Positions 1 through 8,350 of a DNA stretch of 38,916 nt are shown piece by piece. The first letter of the stretch is position 1, and every line of letters starts with the position of its first letter. The stretch lies in contig PAPM01000004.1 of the NCBI GenBank assembly GCA_002708905.1, forward strand, positions 16,842 through 55,757, read 5' to 3'. A program made the translations under genes and the position numbers. This stretch comes from Pseudomonadales bacterium (lineage in GTDB: Bacteria; Pseudomonadota; Gammaproteobacteria; Pseudomonadales; Ketobacteraceae). The notes under the pieces are model-generated. The model made no database searches and had not been told where the DNA came from. It was given only the letters and a program-made list of their open reading frames with translations.

Positions 1-1163
1 TCCTCATTCAATTGACGATGAGTGGTAGAGGCAGGGTGACAGGCCAGGGATTTTGCGTCACCAATGTTCACCAATCTCAGAATCATCTCAAGTGCATCAA
101 TAAATCGGGCACAGGCTTCCACACCGCCGGTGATTCCGAAACTGAGGATGCCGGATGCTTTCCCGCCGGTAATCTTTTCGCAGACCTCATAATAAGGACT
201 GTTCGGCAGCGCGGCATAGCTTACCCATTCCACTTTGGGGTGGGCCTCCAGATACTGAGCAAGCTTTTCAGCATTCTCGCAATGGCGTTCCATGCGTAAA
301 CCCAACGTTTCCAACCCCTGAAGAATTTGGAATGCATTCATCGGCGACAATGCTGCCCCTGTGTTTCTCAAGGGCACCACACGGCACCGGCCAATGTAGG
401 CTGCAGCGCCAAGGGCTTCAGTATAAACCACGCCATGATAGGAGGGGTCCGGCTCATTCAGAATGGGGAATCGGTCCTTGTTGGCAACCCAGTCAAACTG
501 ACCGGAATCGACAATGACTCCGCCAATAGAAGTACCGTGGCCCCCGATGTATTTCGTTAACGAGTGCACCACGATGTCTGCACCCAGATCAAACGGGCGA
601 CACAGGTAGGGAGTGGCCACGGTGTTATCCACGATCAGAGGCACACCCTGCTTATGCGCAATATCCGCCAAACGGCGAATATCAACGATATTGCCCGCCG
701 GGTTGCCAATAGACTCACAGAAAATGGCTTTGGTTTTATGATCGATTGATTGTTCAAAGCCATCAAAATCATCATGCGACACCATGCGCACCTCAACGCC
801 CTGCCGAGGTAGTGAATGTGCAAACAAATTATAGGTACCGCCATACAATTGGCTGGTGCTTACAATATTGTCCCCCACCGAGGTGATGCACTGAATCGCA
901 TAGGTAATGGCCGCCATACCGGATGCCACCCCCAGCGCGCCCACGCCCCCTTCCATCGCTGCGATGCGCTTCTCCAGCACCTCCGTGGTTGGATTCATAA
1001 TCCGGGTATAGATGTTTCCGGGCACCGCCAGATTGAACAGATCAGCACCATGCTGAGTATCATCAAAGGTAAAAGAAGTCGTCTGATAGATGGGAACGGC
1101 AGCCGCTTTGGTGGTCTCTTCCGATGTATAGCCTTCGTGTAACGCGATCGATTCCAGTTTCAT
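1..1163 (-). CDS. metY: O-acetylhomoserine sulfhydrylase (partial, C-terminus cut by window edge)
   Basis: PLP enzyme of the Cys/Met-metabolism family that makes homocysteine from O-acetylhomoserine and sulfide in the cytoplasm. The minus strand reads M-K-L-E-S-I-A-L-H-E-G-Y from an ATG at 1163, with a GAGAG ribosome site about 7 bases upstream. About 387 codons are present, and the usual length is about 425, so roughly the last 40 residues lie outside the window. The Schiff-base lysine sits in VHSLTKYIGGHG near residue 204, and SIGNPAGNIVDI and VDNTVATPYLCRP are family-typical. The length of the long insert before the C-terminus and the SLTKY motif favour MetY over MetB or MetZ. It is transcribed away from the zinc-motif gene at 1383. 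No frameshift was seen in the part I read. Confidence 0.93.
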   Translation of the reverse strand, partial: MKLESIALHEGYTSEETTKAAAVPIYQTTSFTFDDTQHGADLFNLAVPGNIYTRIMNPTTEVLEKRIAAMEGGVGALGVASGMAAITYAIQCITSVGDNIVSTSQLYGGTYNLFAHSLPRQGVEVRMVSHDDFDGFEQSIDHKTKAIFCESIGNPAGNIVDIRRLADIAHKQGVPLIVDNTVATPYLCRPFDLGADIVVHSLTKYIGGHGTSIGGVIVDSGQFDWVANKDRFPILNEPDPSYHGVVYTEALGAAAYIGRCRVVPLRNTGAALSPMNAFQILQGLETLGLRMERHCENAEKLAQYLEAHPKVEWVSYAALPNSPYYEVCEKITGGKASGILSFGITGGVEACARFIDALEMILRLVNIGDAKSLACHPASTTHRQLNE

Positions 1164-1382
1164 GATTGCTCTCTTATTGTTGGAGTTGAATGTAATCGAG
1201 GTTATATCCGGTCACGCCAACCACACTCTGTGCAGCGTGCTGTGCCAAACAGTACCTTAACGATTTTACTGAAAATTGAACAGAGCCCCACTGACTCCGC
1301 TGCTGCCGGAAATAATTCCCCTGACCCTTCCATAAACCCTGACATAAGCCGATTACCATTTTCCAGACCGAGGAGAGATATC

Positions 1383-2000
1383 ATGGGCACATGCACAACT
1401 TGCGGCGGAGCCGGGCAAATCCCATCAGGACAATACGACCCCTGCTATTCCTGCGGTGGCTCCGGCCACGGTTCCCACACCGATGTTCCCTGTATGGCGT
1501 GCAACGGTTCCGGCCATTCGGGTTCGCAGCGTTACGATACCTGCTGGAACTGTCACGGAGCTGGCTCCACGCCCGATCCCAAACCCATTGTTCGACCCAA
1601 AACGCAGGTCAAGACTTCAAAGCCGGCTAAACAAACCAACAACACATCGAAAACAACCGGTTCAGCGACACCCACTACCAAGAAACCCAACAATCTGAGC
1701 CAGAACATTTCCCAGGTCGCCATAGTGCTGGCCATCATTATTTTGATCGCGGCCAGTGACAACCTGGAGGGTGGTGAATTTATCTTTGCCGGCCTGGGGG
1801 CGTTTTTTGCTTCTTACGTTGCACTGTACGTGTTGTATTACGTCGCAATCGCCGCCATTGAACTGCTGAAGATTGCGTTGAAGATTGCGGCGGCAGGCCT
1901 GGTTATTCTGGTGATCATCGGGTTATTCAATGAATCCAAAGCTGAGGCGATAACCCCTTCCGTCTCCTCCGAACCGCTAATTCAATTCTGGGTGAACTAA
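1383..2000 (+). CDS. Small membrane protein with four DnaJ-type CxxCxGxG zinc motifs
   Basis: This is a 205-residue protein of unknown role. The N-terminus carries four CxxCxGxG-type motifs at residues 4-11 (CTTCGGAG), 21-28 (CYSCGGSG), 37-44 (CMACNGSG) and 54-61 (CWNCHGAG), spaced 16-17 residues apart as in the DnaJ zinc-binding region, but there is no J domain. A Lys/Thr/Asn/Pro-rich linker (about 62-115) follows, then two or three hydrophobic segments (about 118-136, 142-165 and 175-192). I chose the ATG at 1383 because GAGGAGA lies 4-10 bases upstream. The longer frame from 1230 would add 51 residues with no motif. It converges with nrdJb across a shared terminator. It may be a membrane-tethered zinc or redox protein, but nothing shows its partner. 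Confidence 0.8.
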   Translation: MGTCTTCGGAGQIPSGQYDPCYSCGGSGHGSHTDVPCMACNGSGHSGSQRYDTCWNCHGAGSTPDPKPIVRPKTQVKTSKPAKQTNNTSKTTGSATPTTKKPNNLSQNISQVAIVLAIIILIAASDNLEGGEFIFAGLGAFFASYVALYVLYYVAIAAIELLKIALKIAAAGLVILVIIGLFNESKAEAITPSVSSEPLIQFWVN

Positions 2001-2005
2001 AACGA

Positions 2006-2035
2006 AAAAGGCCATAGCATCTGCCATGGCCTTTT
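2006..2035. terminator. Bidirectional intrinsic terminator
   Basis: A 10-bp perfect stem, AAAAGGCCAT (2006-2015) with ATGGCCTTTT (2026-2035), has a 10-base loop and A/T tracts on both sides. It lies between the convergent zinc-motif gene and nrdJb and can serve both. Confidence 0.85.
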
Positions 2036-2061
2036 CGCTTGGATTCAGCAAGCAACCATCA

Positions 2062-2778
2062 TCAGCCGCATTTTGAATCCCCGCAGTTCAGACAGGTCAT
2101 ACACCCATCCATATAGATCACGGCTTTAGTGGAGCACTTGCCGCACAAGCTGGCGCCCGCTGGGAACGCGCTGTCTTCCTCGTGCGACACTTCAGGCTTT
2201 TTTGCCTGGGCAGTGATCTCCTGTTTCTTCTTCTCAATGAAGGCTTTCTGGTGATCATCCAGATCGCTCTTGAGCAGGCCGATCATACGCATGTGGTTTT
2301 CGATGGCTTCGCCGATTTCCGCCACCAGTGAAGGCATGAACTTGCCACCGCGCTTGAAGTAACCACCTTTAGGGTCGAATACCGCTTTCAGCTCTTCCAC
2401 CAGGAAGGTGCAGTCACCGCCCTTACGGAACACAGCAGAAATTACACGGGTCAAAGCCAGTACCCACTGGAAGTTTTCCATGTTCTTCGAGTTGATGAAG
2501 ATCTCGAAGGGGCGGCGCTGTTCGTGTTCGGTGCCTTCATTGAGGATGATGTCGTTGATGGTGATGTACAACGCATGATCCGATAACGGGGTTTTGATTT
2601 TGTAGGTGGAGCCCAACAGCATTTCCGGGCGTTCCACGCTTTCGTGCATTTGCACCACATTATTTTCGGGCTTTTCCGGCTCAACCGCTGGTTGCTCCGG
2701 TTTCACCACTTCGTATCCAACGATTTTGGATTTGATTTCTTTAACCATGGTTTTTTTACCTGAGTTCTCGTCGTCCAT
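2062..2778 (-). CDS. nrdJb: Class II ribonucleotide reductase, small split subunit NrdJb
   Basis: This is the C-terminal part of a B12-dependent ribonucleotide reductase that is split into two genes, as in Pseudomonas aeruginosa. The protein has 238 residues. The central part (about 55-165) matches the TSCPD-type region found at the end of NrdJ enzymes. The C-terminus carries cysteine pairs (CGKC, then CMTC and CLNCG), which in the family deliver electrons to the active site or bind zinc. Start: the ATG at 2778 has AGGT/GGA-like bases just upstream, and a second Met at residue 11 is also possible. It begins 22 bases after the nrdJa stop, so the two are co-transcribed and both are needed for activity. 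It ends at the shared terminator at 2006-2035. Confidence 0.9.
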   Translation of the reverse strand: MDDENSGKKTMVKEIKSKIVGYEVVKPEQPAVEPEKPENNVVQMHESVERPEMLLGSTYKIKTPLSDHALYITINDIILNEGTEHEQRRPFEIFINSKNMENFQWVLALTRVISAVFRKGGDCTFLVEELKAVFDPKGGYFKRGGKFMPSLVAEIGEAIENHMRMIGLLKSDLDDHQKAFIEKKKQEITAQAKKPEVSHEEDSAFPAGASLCGKCSTKAVIYMDGCMTCLNCGDSKCG

Positions 2779-2800
2779 TATCCAACCTGTATATACGGGC

Positions 2801-4957
2801 TTAGAGCTTGCCGTAATAGCCTTCTTTCAAGGCGTCGTACAGGTTGGCCGCGGTGTGCTCTTCACCATCGTACTTGATCATTTCGTTGCCTTTGGCTTCG
2901 AGGACAGTGCCATCTTCCAGCGTGAAGCGATAGGTGGTGGCCTCGATATCCTTCTCTTTCACCAGTACGCCCTGGAAGGCTTCCGGGTTGAAGCGGAAGG
3001 TGGTACAGCCTTTTAGTCCCTTGCGGAAGGCATACAGGTAGATGTCTTTGAACTTATCGTATTCAAAGTCGGTGGGCACGTTGATGGTCTTGGAGATGGA
3101 GGAATCCACCCACTTCTGCGCCGCCGCCTGGATGTCCACGTGCTGCTCCGGAGACACATTATCAGTCGCCGTGAAGTATTCTGGCAACTGTTTGTCTGCC
3201 TCATCCGAGTAGGGCATGGCATCGCTGTTGATCAGTTCACGATAGGCCAGCAATTCGTAGGAGAATACATCCACTTTCTCTTTGGACTTACGACCTTCCC
3301 GAATGATATTACGGGAATAGTGGTGCGCAAAGCTGGGCTCAATACCATTACTGGCATTATTGGCAATGGACAGGGAGATGGTGCCGGTGGGCGCGATGGA
3401 AGAATGGTGGGTGAAACGCGCACCCTTCTCGGCAATTTTAGCCACCAGCTCCGGCTCGGCTTCCGCCATACGTTGCATGTAACGACTGTATTTGGCGTGC
3501 AGCACCTTGCCTTTCACGGTGTCGCCCACTTTGTAGCCGTCCTTCTTCATCTCAGGACGCTTGCGCAACATGGCGCCGTCTACCTTAAAGTCCTGCTCCA
3601 TAATGGGCGCCGGGCCCTTTTCATCCGCCAATGCCAAGCCGGTTTTCCAGCCGGTGACGGCCATTTCCTTGGACACCTGCTCGGTGAATTCCACGGAATC
3701 AGGGGAACCGTACTTCATACGCAGCATAGTGAGGGTGGAACCCAGGCCGAGGAAGCCCATACCGTGACGGCGCTTGGTGGTGATCTCGTGGCGCTGCTGC
3801 TCCAGCGGCAGACCGTTGATTTCCACCACGTTGTCCAGCATGCGGGTGAAGGTGGACACCACTTTACGGTACTCATCCCAGTCGAAATAGGCTTTCTCGG
3901 TGAAGGGGTTGCGCACAAAACGGGTCAGGTTGACAGAACCCAGCAGACAGCTGCCGTATTCCGGCAGAGGCTGTTCACCACAGGGATTGGTAGCGCGGAT
4001 GTTCTCGCAGAACCAGTTGTTGTTCATCTCATTCACTTTGTCGATGAGGATGAAACCGGGCTCGGCAAAATCATAGGTGGAGGACATGATGGCATGCCAG
4101 ATCTTGCGGGCTTTTTCATAACCATAGATCTTGCAGGCAGTGAGGCCTTTTTCATTGACGATGTAACCGTCGTCGGCCGGGAATTCACGCCACAACACTT
4201 TGGTGCTGTCCTTCAAATCAAGCTTGTTGGCATCCGGGCTGTTGCTCTTGATGGGGAATACCAGCGGCCATTCCTCATCTTTCACCACACAGTTGATGAA
4301 TTCTTCACTGATCAACAGGGACAGGTTGAACTGACGCAGACGGCCGTCTTCGCGCTTGGCTTTGATGAATTCCAGCACGTCCGGGTGAGAAACATCAAAG
4401 GTAGCCATCTGGGCACCACGGCGGCCACCAGCCGAAGACACGGTAAAGCAGGTGCGGTCGAAGATATCCATAAAGGACAACGGGCCGGAAGTTTTGGCAC
4501 CGGCGCCGGACACATAAGCACCGCGGGGGCGCAGGGTGGAGAACTCATAACCGATACCGCAACCGGCTTTCAGGGTCAGGCCCGCTTCGTAGTTCTTTTC
4601 CAGGATGCCGGACATGGTGTCATGCACGGTGCCGGACACAGTACAGTTAATGGTGGAGGTGTCGGCTTTATAGGCCTGGGCACCGGCATTGGACAGAATA
4701 CGGCCGGCGGGAATGGCACCGTGGCGCAGAGCCCACAGGAACTTCTCGTACCATTCTTCTTTCTTGGCTTCATCCACTTCCACGTCCGCCAGAGCGCGGG
4801 CGACCCGCTGGAATGAATGGTCGATGGAGTCGTCCACCGCATTGCCTTCGCTGTCCTGCAGGCAGTACTTGGATCGCCAGATATCCAACGATGCCTCCTG
4901 CAGAGGAATTTCCCTTTCAGCTTGCTTCTCTACTGGTTGATAAGATACAGCGCTCAT
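2801..4957 (-). CDS. nrdJa: Adenosylcobalamin-dependent ribonucleotide reductase, catalytic subunit NrdJa
   Basis: It reduces ribonucleotides to deoxyribonucleotides with a B12-derived radical and needs no oxygen. The product has 718 residues from the ATG at 4957, which has AGAAGG 6 bases upstream. The frame stays open 16 codons further, to 5005, without a ribosome site. The active-site cluster NPCGE is at residues 324-328, followed by GSCLLGSVNLTRF. The N-terminal half has INCTVSGT and the glycine-rich stretch GCGIGYEFSTLRPRG, and the C-terminal half has APTGTISL and GCTTFRFNPEA. It forms an operon with nrdJb. A possible NrdR box (5036-5051) lies about 80 bases upstream. I looked for a cobalamin riboswitch in the 5' region on the minus strand and found no B12-box sequence. 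Confidence 0.95.
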   Translation of the reverse strand: MSAVSYQPVEKQAEREIPLQEASLDIWRSKYCLQDSEGNAVDDSIDHSFQRVARALADVEVDEAKKEEWYEKFLWALRHGAIPAGRILSNAGAQAYKADTSTINCTVSGTVHDTMSGILEKNYEAGLTLKAGCGIGYEFSTLRPRGAYVSGAGAKTSGPLSFMDIFDRTCFTVSSAGGRRGAQMATFDVSHPDVLEFIKAKREDGRLRQFNLSLLISEEFINCVVKDEEWPLVFPIKSNSPDANKLDLKDSTKVLWREFPADDGYIVNEKGLTACKIYGYEKARKIWHAIMSSTYDFAEPGFILIDKVNEMNNNWFCENIRATNPCGEQPLPEYGSCLLGSVNLTRFVRNPFTEKAYFDWDEYRKVVSTFTRMLDNVVEINGLPLEQQRHEITTKRRHGMGFLGLGSTLTMLRMKYGSPDSVEFTEQVSKEMAVTGWKTGLALADEKGPAPIMEQDFKVDGAMLRKRPEMKKDGYKVGDTVKGKVLHAKYSRYMQRMAEAEPELVAKIAEKGARFTHHSSIAPTGTISLSIANNASNGIEPSFAHHYSRNIIREGRKSKEKVDVFSYELLAYRELINSDAMPYSDEADKQLPEYFTATDNVSPEQHVDIQAAAQKWVDSSISKTINVPTDFEYDKFKDIYLYAFRKGLKGCTTFRFNPEAFQGVLVKEKDIEATTYRFTLEDGTVLEAKGNEMIKYDGEEHTAANLYDALKEGYYGKL

Positions 4958-5035
4958 TGCCACCTTCTTATAATTTCCCGAACAAAATGAACTCCGCGCA
5001 ACCATGAGGGGAGGCTGCGGGCCTGGATTTACGAA

Positions 5036-5051
5036 CTACTAGATGTTGTGT
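5036..5051. promoter_or_regulatory. Possible NrdR box near nrdJa (weak)
   Basis: CTACTAGATGTTGTGT matches the general NrdR-box pattern (ACACWATATATWGTGT) at about 12 of 16 positions, with the right half intact. It lies about 80 bases upstream of the nrdJa start. NrdR represses ribonucleotide reductase genes in many bacteria. The left half is degenerate, so this is only a candidate. Confidence 0.4.
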
Positions 5052-5344
5052 TATCAGAATCTGAACGATCCTGGTGAATCTGTTGCGTATTGGCTGAAAC
5101 TATGTGAATTAGTTGCCGGATGTCCCATTCGAATTCCCAAACAATCCTGCGCAGTAAACAGATATATCGGATGTCGCATAAATCACCACCTGATGTGACA
5201 ATCTATTCTTTTGTTATGCTGAGCCGTGCTTACTACCCCTGCACGGTACGGGTCCGGCCTGTCGCCAACAGCATTTTCCGGTTGACATCCCAAATTATCC
5301 GAAAAACAAGCAAACACGCTATATCCGTCTCTCTCATGCCGCCA

Positions 5345-5362
5345 ACCACAATATCTTGTGGT
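5345..5362. promoter_or_regulatory. NrdR-box-like palindrome
   Basis: ACCACAA TATC TTGTGGT has 7-base perfect arms around 4 bases. Its central 16 bases match the NrdR-box pattern at about 13 positions. It sits in the nrdJa-acs spacer, about 390 bases from nrdJa and 345 from acs. The centre TATC is shared with the element at 5603-5618. Confidence 0.55.
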
Positions 5363-5555
5363 TTCGAAAAAATATTCTAGCCAGCTTTGAAACTTTAACA
5401 AGCCCCAGATTTAAGTTTTTTTACAGAATGTAAACGAGCCGTAAGGTAAAGCTGCTAAGCCATTCAGCTATGCCGCCGCCTGAAAAGTAAGTACACCCTA
5501 ACTTAAGTAATTTTCACATTTCCAAATTTTTTTGACGGCGCCAAGGCTCCCACCT

Positions 5556-5584
5556 TTGACTAAAGGATAATTGCCATTTAAATG
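5556..5584 (+). promoter_or_regulatory. Likely sigma-70 promoter of acs
   Basis: TTGACT (5556-5561), a 17-base spacer, then TAAATG (5579-5584). The -35 is good and the -10 is weak. Transcription would start near 5591, placing the NrdR-like box at 5603-5618 just downstream, where a bound repressor could block elongation. Confidence 0.4.
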
Positions 5585-5602
5585 ACACGGGAGTAACGTT
5601 CA

Positions 5603-5618
5603 CCACTATATCTTGTGT
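5603..5618. promoter_or_regulatory. NrdR-box-like element upstream of acs
   Basis: CCACTATATCTTGTGT matches the NrdR-box pattern at about 14 of 16 positions and is 14/16 identical to the palindrome core at 5346-5361. It lies 88 bases before the acs start, which is unexpected for an acetate gene. It may instead be a distal site for the divergent nrdJa. Confidence 0.5.
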
Positions 5619-5641
5619 CAGCGCCATCTTGTGTCAGCACC
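5610..5641 (+). repeat. 16-bp tandem duplication overlapping the NrdR-like box
   Basis: ATCTTGTGTCAGCGCC (5610-5625) is followed directly by ATCTTGTGTCAGCACC (5626-5641), differing at one base. The unit repeats the right half of the box at 5603-5618, so one half-site has been duplicated in phase at 16 bp. Confidence 0.85.
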
Positions 5642-5705
5642 CATCTGACCAGACTGCAGAGATTCAGAGAAAGACAACGATAAAGAGAAACAGGAGCTTC
5701 TCCTC

Positions 5706-7643
5706 ATGTACGAAATCAAGAATCACCCGGTGGATCCCAGCTACGCCAAGGATAGCAATATCACATTGGAGCAGTATCAGGCCTGGTACAAGGAATCCCT
5801 GGAGCAACCCGATCAGTTCTGGTCCGCCCGTGCTGAACAGTTTCTCAGCTGGTTCAAACCCTGGACCAAAGTCAACGAATACGATTTCAAGAAAGGTGAA
5901 GCCACCTGGTTCAAGGACGGCAAACTGAACGCGGCCTATAACTGCATTGATCGCCATCTGGAAACCCGGGGCGATCAGGTGGCCATCATTTGGGAAGGTG
6001 ATGATCCCAATGAAGACAGCACAATCACCTACAAAGAGTTGCACGAACAGGTGAGCCGACTGGGCAACGCGCTAAAGGAACGTGGCGTAAAGAAAGGGGA
6101 TCGGGTGTGCATTTATATGCCGATGATTCCGGAAGCCGCTTACGCCATGCTGGCCTGTGCCCGCGTCGGCGCCATTCACTCTGTGGTATTTGGTGGCTTC
6201 TCTCCCGAATCCTTGAAAGACCGCATTCTGGATTCCGACTGCCAGGTGGTGATTACTGCCGATGAAGGCCTGCGCGGCGGCCGTCATATTCCGCTGAAAG
6301 AGAATGCCGATAAGGCTCTTTCCCACTGCCCGGACGTGCACACCTGCCTGGTGGTAAAACGTACCGGCGGCAATATTGAATGGCAGGAAGGTCGGGACAT
6401 CTGGTACCACGAGATCACCGCCCAGGTGAGCGCTGATTGCCCGGCGGAAGAGATGGATTCGGAAGACCCCATGTTCATCCTCTACACCTCCGGCTCCACC
6501 GGTAAGCCCAAGGGTGTCATGCACACCACCGCCGGTTATATGCTCGGTTCCGCCATGACCCACAAGTACATTCTGGATTACCGCGAAGGTGACATCTTCT
6601 GGTGTACCGCCGATGTGGGCTGGATTACCGGCCACTCCTATATTGTGTACGGTCCGCTGGCCAACGGTGGTACCACACTGATGTTTGAAGGAGTACCCAC
6701 CTATCCCGATGCCGGCCGCTGCTGGCAGGTGGTGGACAAACACAAGGTTAATATTTTCTATACGGCTCCCACCGCCATTCGCGCCCTGATGAGCCAGGGC
6801 GAAGAGCCGGTGAAAAAATACAGCCGGGAAACCATTCGCCTGTTGGGCACGGTGGGAGAGCCCATCAACCCGGAAGCCTGGGAGTGGTATTACAACATCG
6901 TCGGTGACGCCCGTTGCCCCATTGTGGACACCTGGTGGCAGACGGAAACCGGCTCGATCATGATCGCACCGTTGCCCGGTGCATTTACCTTAAAACCCGG
7001 CTCGGCCACCCTGCCCTTCTTCGGCATTGAGCCCGCTCTGGTGGACAGTGAAGGCAACGAACTGGAAGGCGCCACCGAGGGCAACCTGATCATCAAGCGC
7101 AGTTGGCCCAGCCAGATCCGCAGCGTTTATGGCGACCACCAGCGCTGCGTGGAAACCTATTTCTCCACCTATCCCGGTTCGTACTTTACCGGTGACGGAG
7201 CCCGCCGCGATGAAGACGGCTACTACTGGATTACCGGCCGGGTAGATGACGTGTTGAACGTATCCGGCCATCGTATGGGTACCGCCGAAATCGAGAGTGC
7301 TTTGGTACTGCATGAAGCGGTGGCAGAAGCCGCTGTGGTGGGTTATCCCCATGACATCAAAGGCCAGGGTGTTTATGCCTATGTCACGTTAATGAGCGGA
7401 GTACAACCCACCGAAGAACTGCGCAAAGAGCTGCTGGCCGTGGTATCAAAAGAGATCGGCGCCATCGCCAAGCCGGACCTGATCCAATGGGCCCCCGGCC
7501 TGCCCAAGACCCGCTCCGGAAAAATCATGCGCCGCATCCTGCGCAAGATTGCCGCCAACGAACTGGAGAACCTGGGCGATACATCCACGCTGGCTGACCC
7601 ATCGGTTGTCAACGATCTGATTGATAACCGCGCCAATCAATAA
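5706..7643 (+). CDS. acs: Acetyl-CoA synthetase (AMP-forming)
   Basis: It activates acetate to acetyl-CoA through acetyl-AMP in the cytoplasm. Its 645 residues are the usual length. The adenylate-forming signature [13 protein letters not shown] starts at residue 260, and [10 protein letters not shown] and [21 protein letters not shown] follow in order. The C-terminal catalytic lysine is K606 in [11 protein letters not shown]; in relatives this is the lysine silenced by reversible acetylation. The AGGAG ribosome site (5692-5696) can pair with CTCCT (5700-5704), so the start region may be partly hidden. It is transcribed divergently from nrdJa and converges with the smr gene across a long hairpin. 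Confidence 0.97.
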   Translation: MYEIKNHPVDPSYAKDSNITLEQYQAWYKESLEQPDQFWSARAEQFLSWFKPWTKVNEYDFKKGEATWFKDGKLNAAYNCIDRHLETRGDQVAIIWEGDDPNEDSTITYKELHEQVSRLGNALKERGVKKGDRVCIYMPMIPEAAYAMLACARVGAIHSVVFGGFSPESLKDRILDSDCQVVITADEGLRGGRHIPLKENADKALSHCPDVHTCLVVKRTGGNIEWQEGRDIWYHEITAQVSADCPAEEMDSEDPMFILYTSGSTGKPKGVMHTTAGYMLGSAMTHKYILDYREGDIFWCTADVGWITGHSYIVYGPLANGGTTLMFEGVPTYPDAGRCWQVVDKHKVNIFYTAPTAIRALMSQGEEPVKKYSRETIRLLGTVGEPINPEAWEWYYNIVGDARCPIVDTWWQTETGSIMIAPLPGAFTLKPGSATLPFFGIEPALVDSEGNELEGATEGNLIIKRSWPSQIRSVYGDHQRCVETYFSTYPGSYFTGDGARRDEDGYYWITGRVDDVLNVSGHRMGTAEIESALVLHEAVAEAAVVGYPHDIKGQGVYAYVTLMSGVQPTEELRKELLAVVSKEIGAIAKPDLIQWAPGLPKTRSGKIMRRILRKIAANELENLGDTSTLADPSVVNDLIDNRANQ

Positions 7644-7652
7644 AATCCCAAG

Positions 7653-7688
7653 CCTATCAGGTGCTGCTGAACAGCAGTGCCTGATAGG
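7653..7688. terminator. Long hairpin between convergent acs and smr
   Basis: CCTATCAGG (7653-7661) pairs with CCTGATAGG (7680-7688). Inside, CTGCTG pairs with CAGCAG across two G-U wobbles, giving a near-continuous 17-bp stem with a tiny loop. No T run follows on the plus strand. On the minus strand a TTTTATT stretch follows after a few bases. It probably ends transcription of both genes. Confidence 0.65.
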
Positions 7689-7705
7689 GCCGCGCCCGAT
7701 TACCG

Positions 7706-8302
7706 CTAACGTCCCCGCAGGTGACGTTCACGATTCTCCTGCTTCTTCTCATCGCTTTTCTTTAGCAGAACATAGACCGCCCCGGCCCCGCCGTGTTGTT
7801 TCTGCGCGCTGTGGAACGCCATCACCGCCGGCAGACAAGGCAACCATTTGTTGACGTAACTTTTCAACAACGCCGGTTGCTGACTGCGATCCCCTTTGCC
7901 ATGCAGGATCATGACTGTGCGTACACCCAGGCGATGGCATTCCTGGATAAACTCAAAGACTTCCTTGCGAGATTGCTCAACGGTCTTACGATGCAGATCC
8001 AGCACCGCGTCCACGCTGTATTTGCCCAGGCGCAGTTTACGATACACGCCTTCCTGAACACCGGGGCGCTTGAATTCAATAATATCGTGAGGATCCACCA
8101 TTTCCACGTATTCCGTGGTCAGCAGATTCTCATCCCGCTTGAGATGGGTGGTGGCCGCTTCCCGACGGGCCAACTGGGCTTCACTGGGTCCATCGCTGGA
8201 CGGACGGGTGGACACCCGGTTGTGCACCAGCGGCTTTACCTCTTCCAGCTCTTTGCGGAAGAGGTCATCGTCGTCTGGATCGAAGCCCTCTGAATTAAAC
8301 AT
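7706..8302 (-). CDS. Smr-domain protein (SmrA-like endonuclease family)
   Basis: This is a 198-residue cytoplasmic protein. The N-terminal half is charged and probably flexible (acidic DPDDDDLFRKELEEV). The Smr domain lies at about residues 100-190, with LDLHRKTVEQSRKEV and the LHGKGD loop that are hallmarks of the fold, and it ends in HGGAGAVYVLLKK. Stand-alone Smr proteins nick DNA or act on RNA; the role here is not known. I prefer the ATG at 8302 (AGAGAG about 8 bases upstream). A GTG 27 bases further upstream is the alternative. It is last in a likely operon after mpl, from which it is separated by about 50 bases. Confidence 0.85.
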   Translation of the reverse strand: MFNSEGFDPDDDDLFRKELEEVKPLVHNRVSTRPSSDGPSEAQLARREAATTHLKRDENLLTTEYVEMVDPHDIIEFKRPGVQEGVYRKLRLGKYSVDAVLDLHRKTVEQSRKEVFEFIQECHRLGVRTVMILHGKGDRSQQPALLKSYVNKWLPCLPAVMAFHSAQKQHGGAGAVYVLLKKSDEKKQENRERHLRGR

Positions 8303-8350
8303 GGCACTGCTCTCTTCAATTTGCCGCACACTTCTTATTTTGGCACCTGA

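Larger units (their letters stand above)
4958..5705. other. Long divergent intergenic region between nrdJa and acs
   Basis: This 748-base region is AT-richer than its flanks and has no gene I can support. Short frames of 60-90 codons exist on both strands, but they have no ribosome site and no recognisable composition. It holds three NrdR-box-like elements, a 16-base tandem duplication, a likely acs promoter, and two hairpins: CCGTGC (5224-5229) with GCACGG (5241-5246), and TTTACA (5420-5425) with TGTAAA (5429-5434). There is no cobalamin riboswitch core. Confidence 0.7.

Noticed and set aside
3140-4816. 558-codon open frame antisense to nrdJa
   Set aside because: It lies entirely opposite a clear NrdJa gene and has no ribosome site or domain. 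Its composition follows from the codon bias of the real gene.
5120-5401. Short overlapping frames of 86 and 72 codons in the nrdJa-acs spacer
   Set aside because: No ribosome site and no recognisable protein features; the region is regulatory in character.
4958-5700. Cobalamin riboswitch before nrdJa
   Set aside because: I read the minus strand for the B12-box and the conserved core and found neither.
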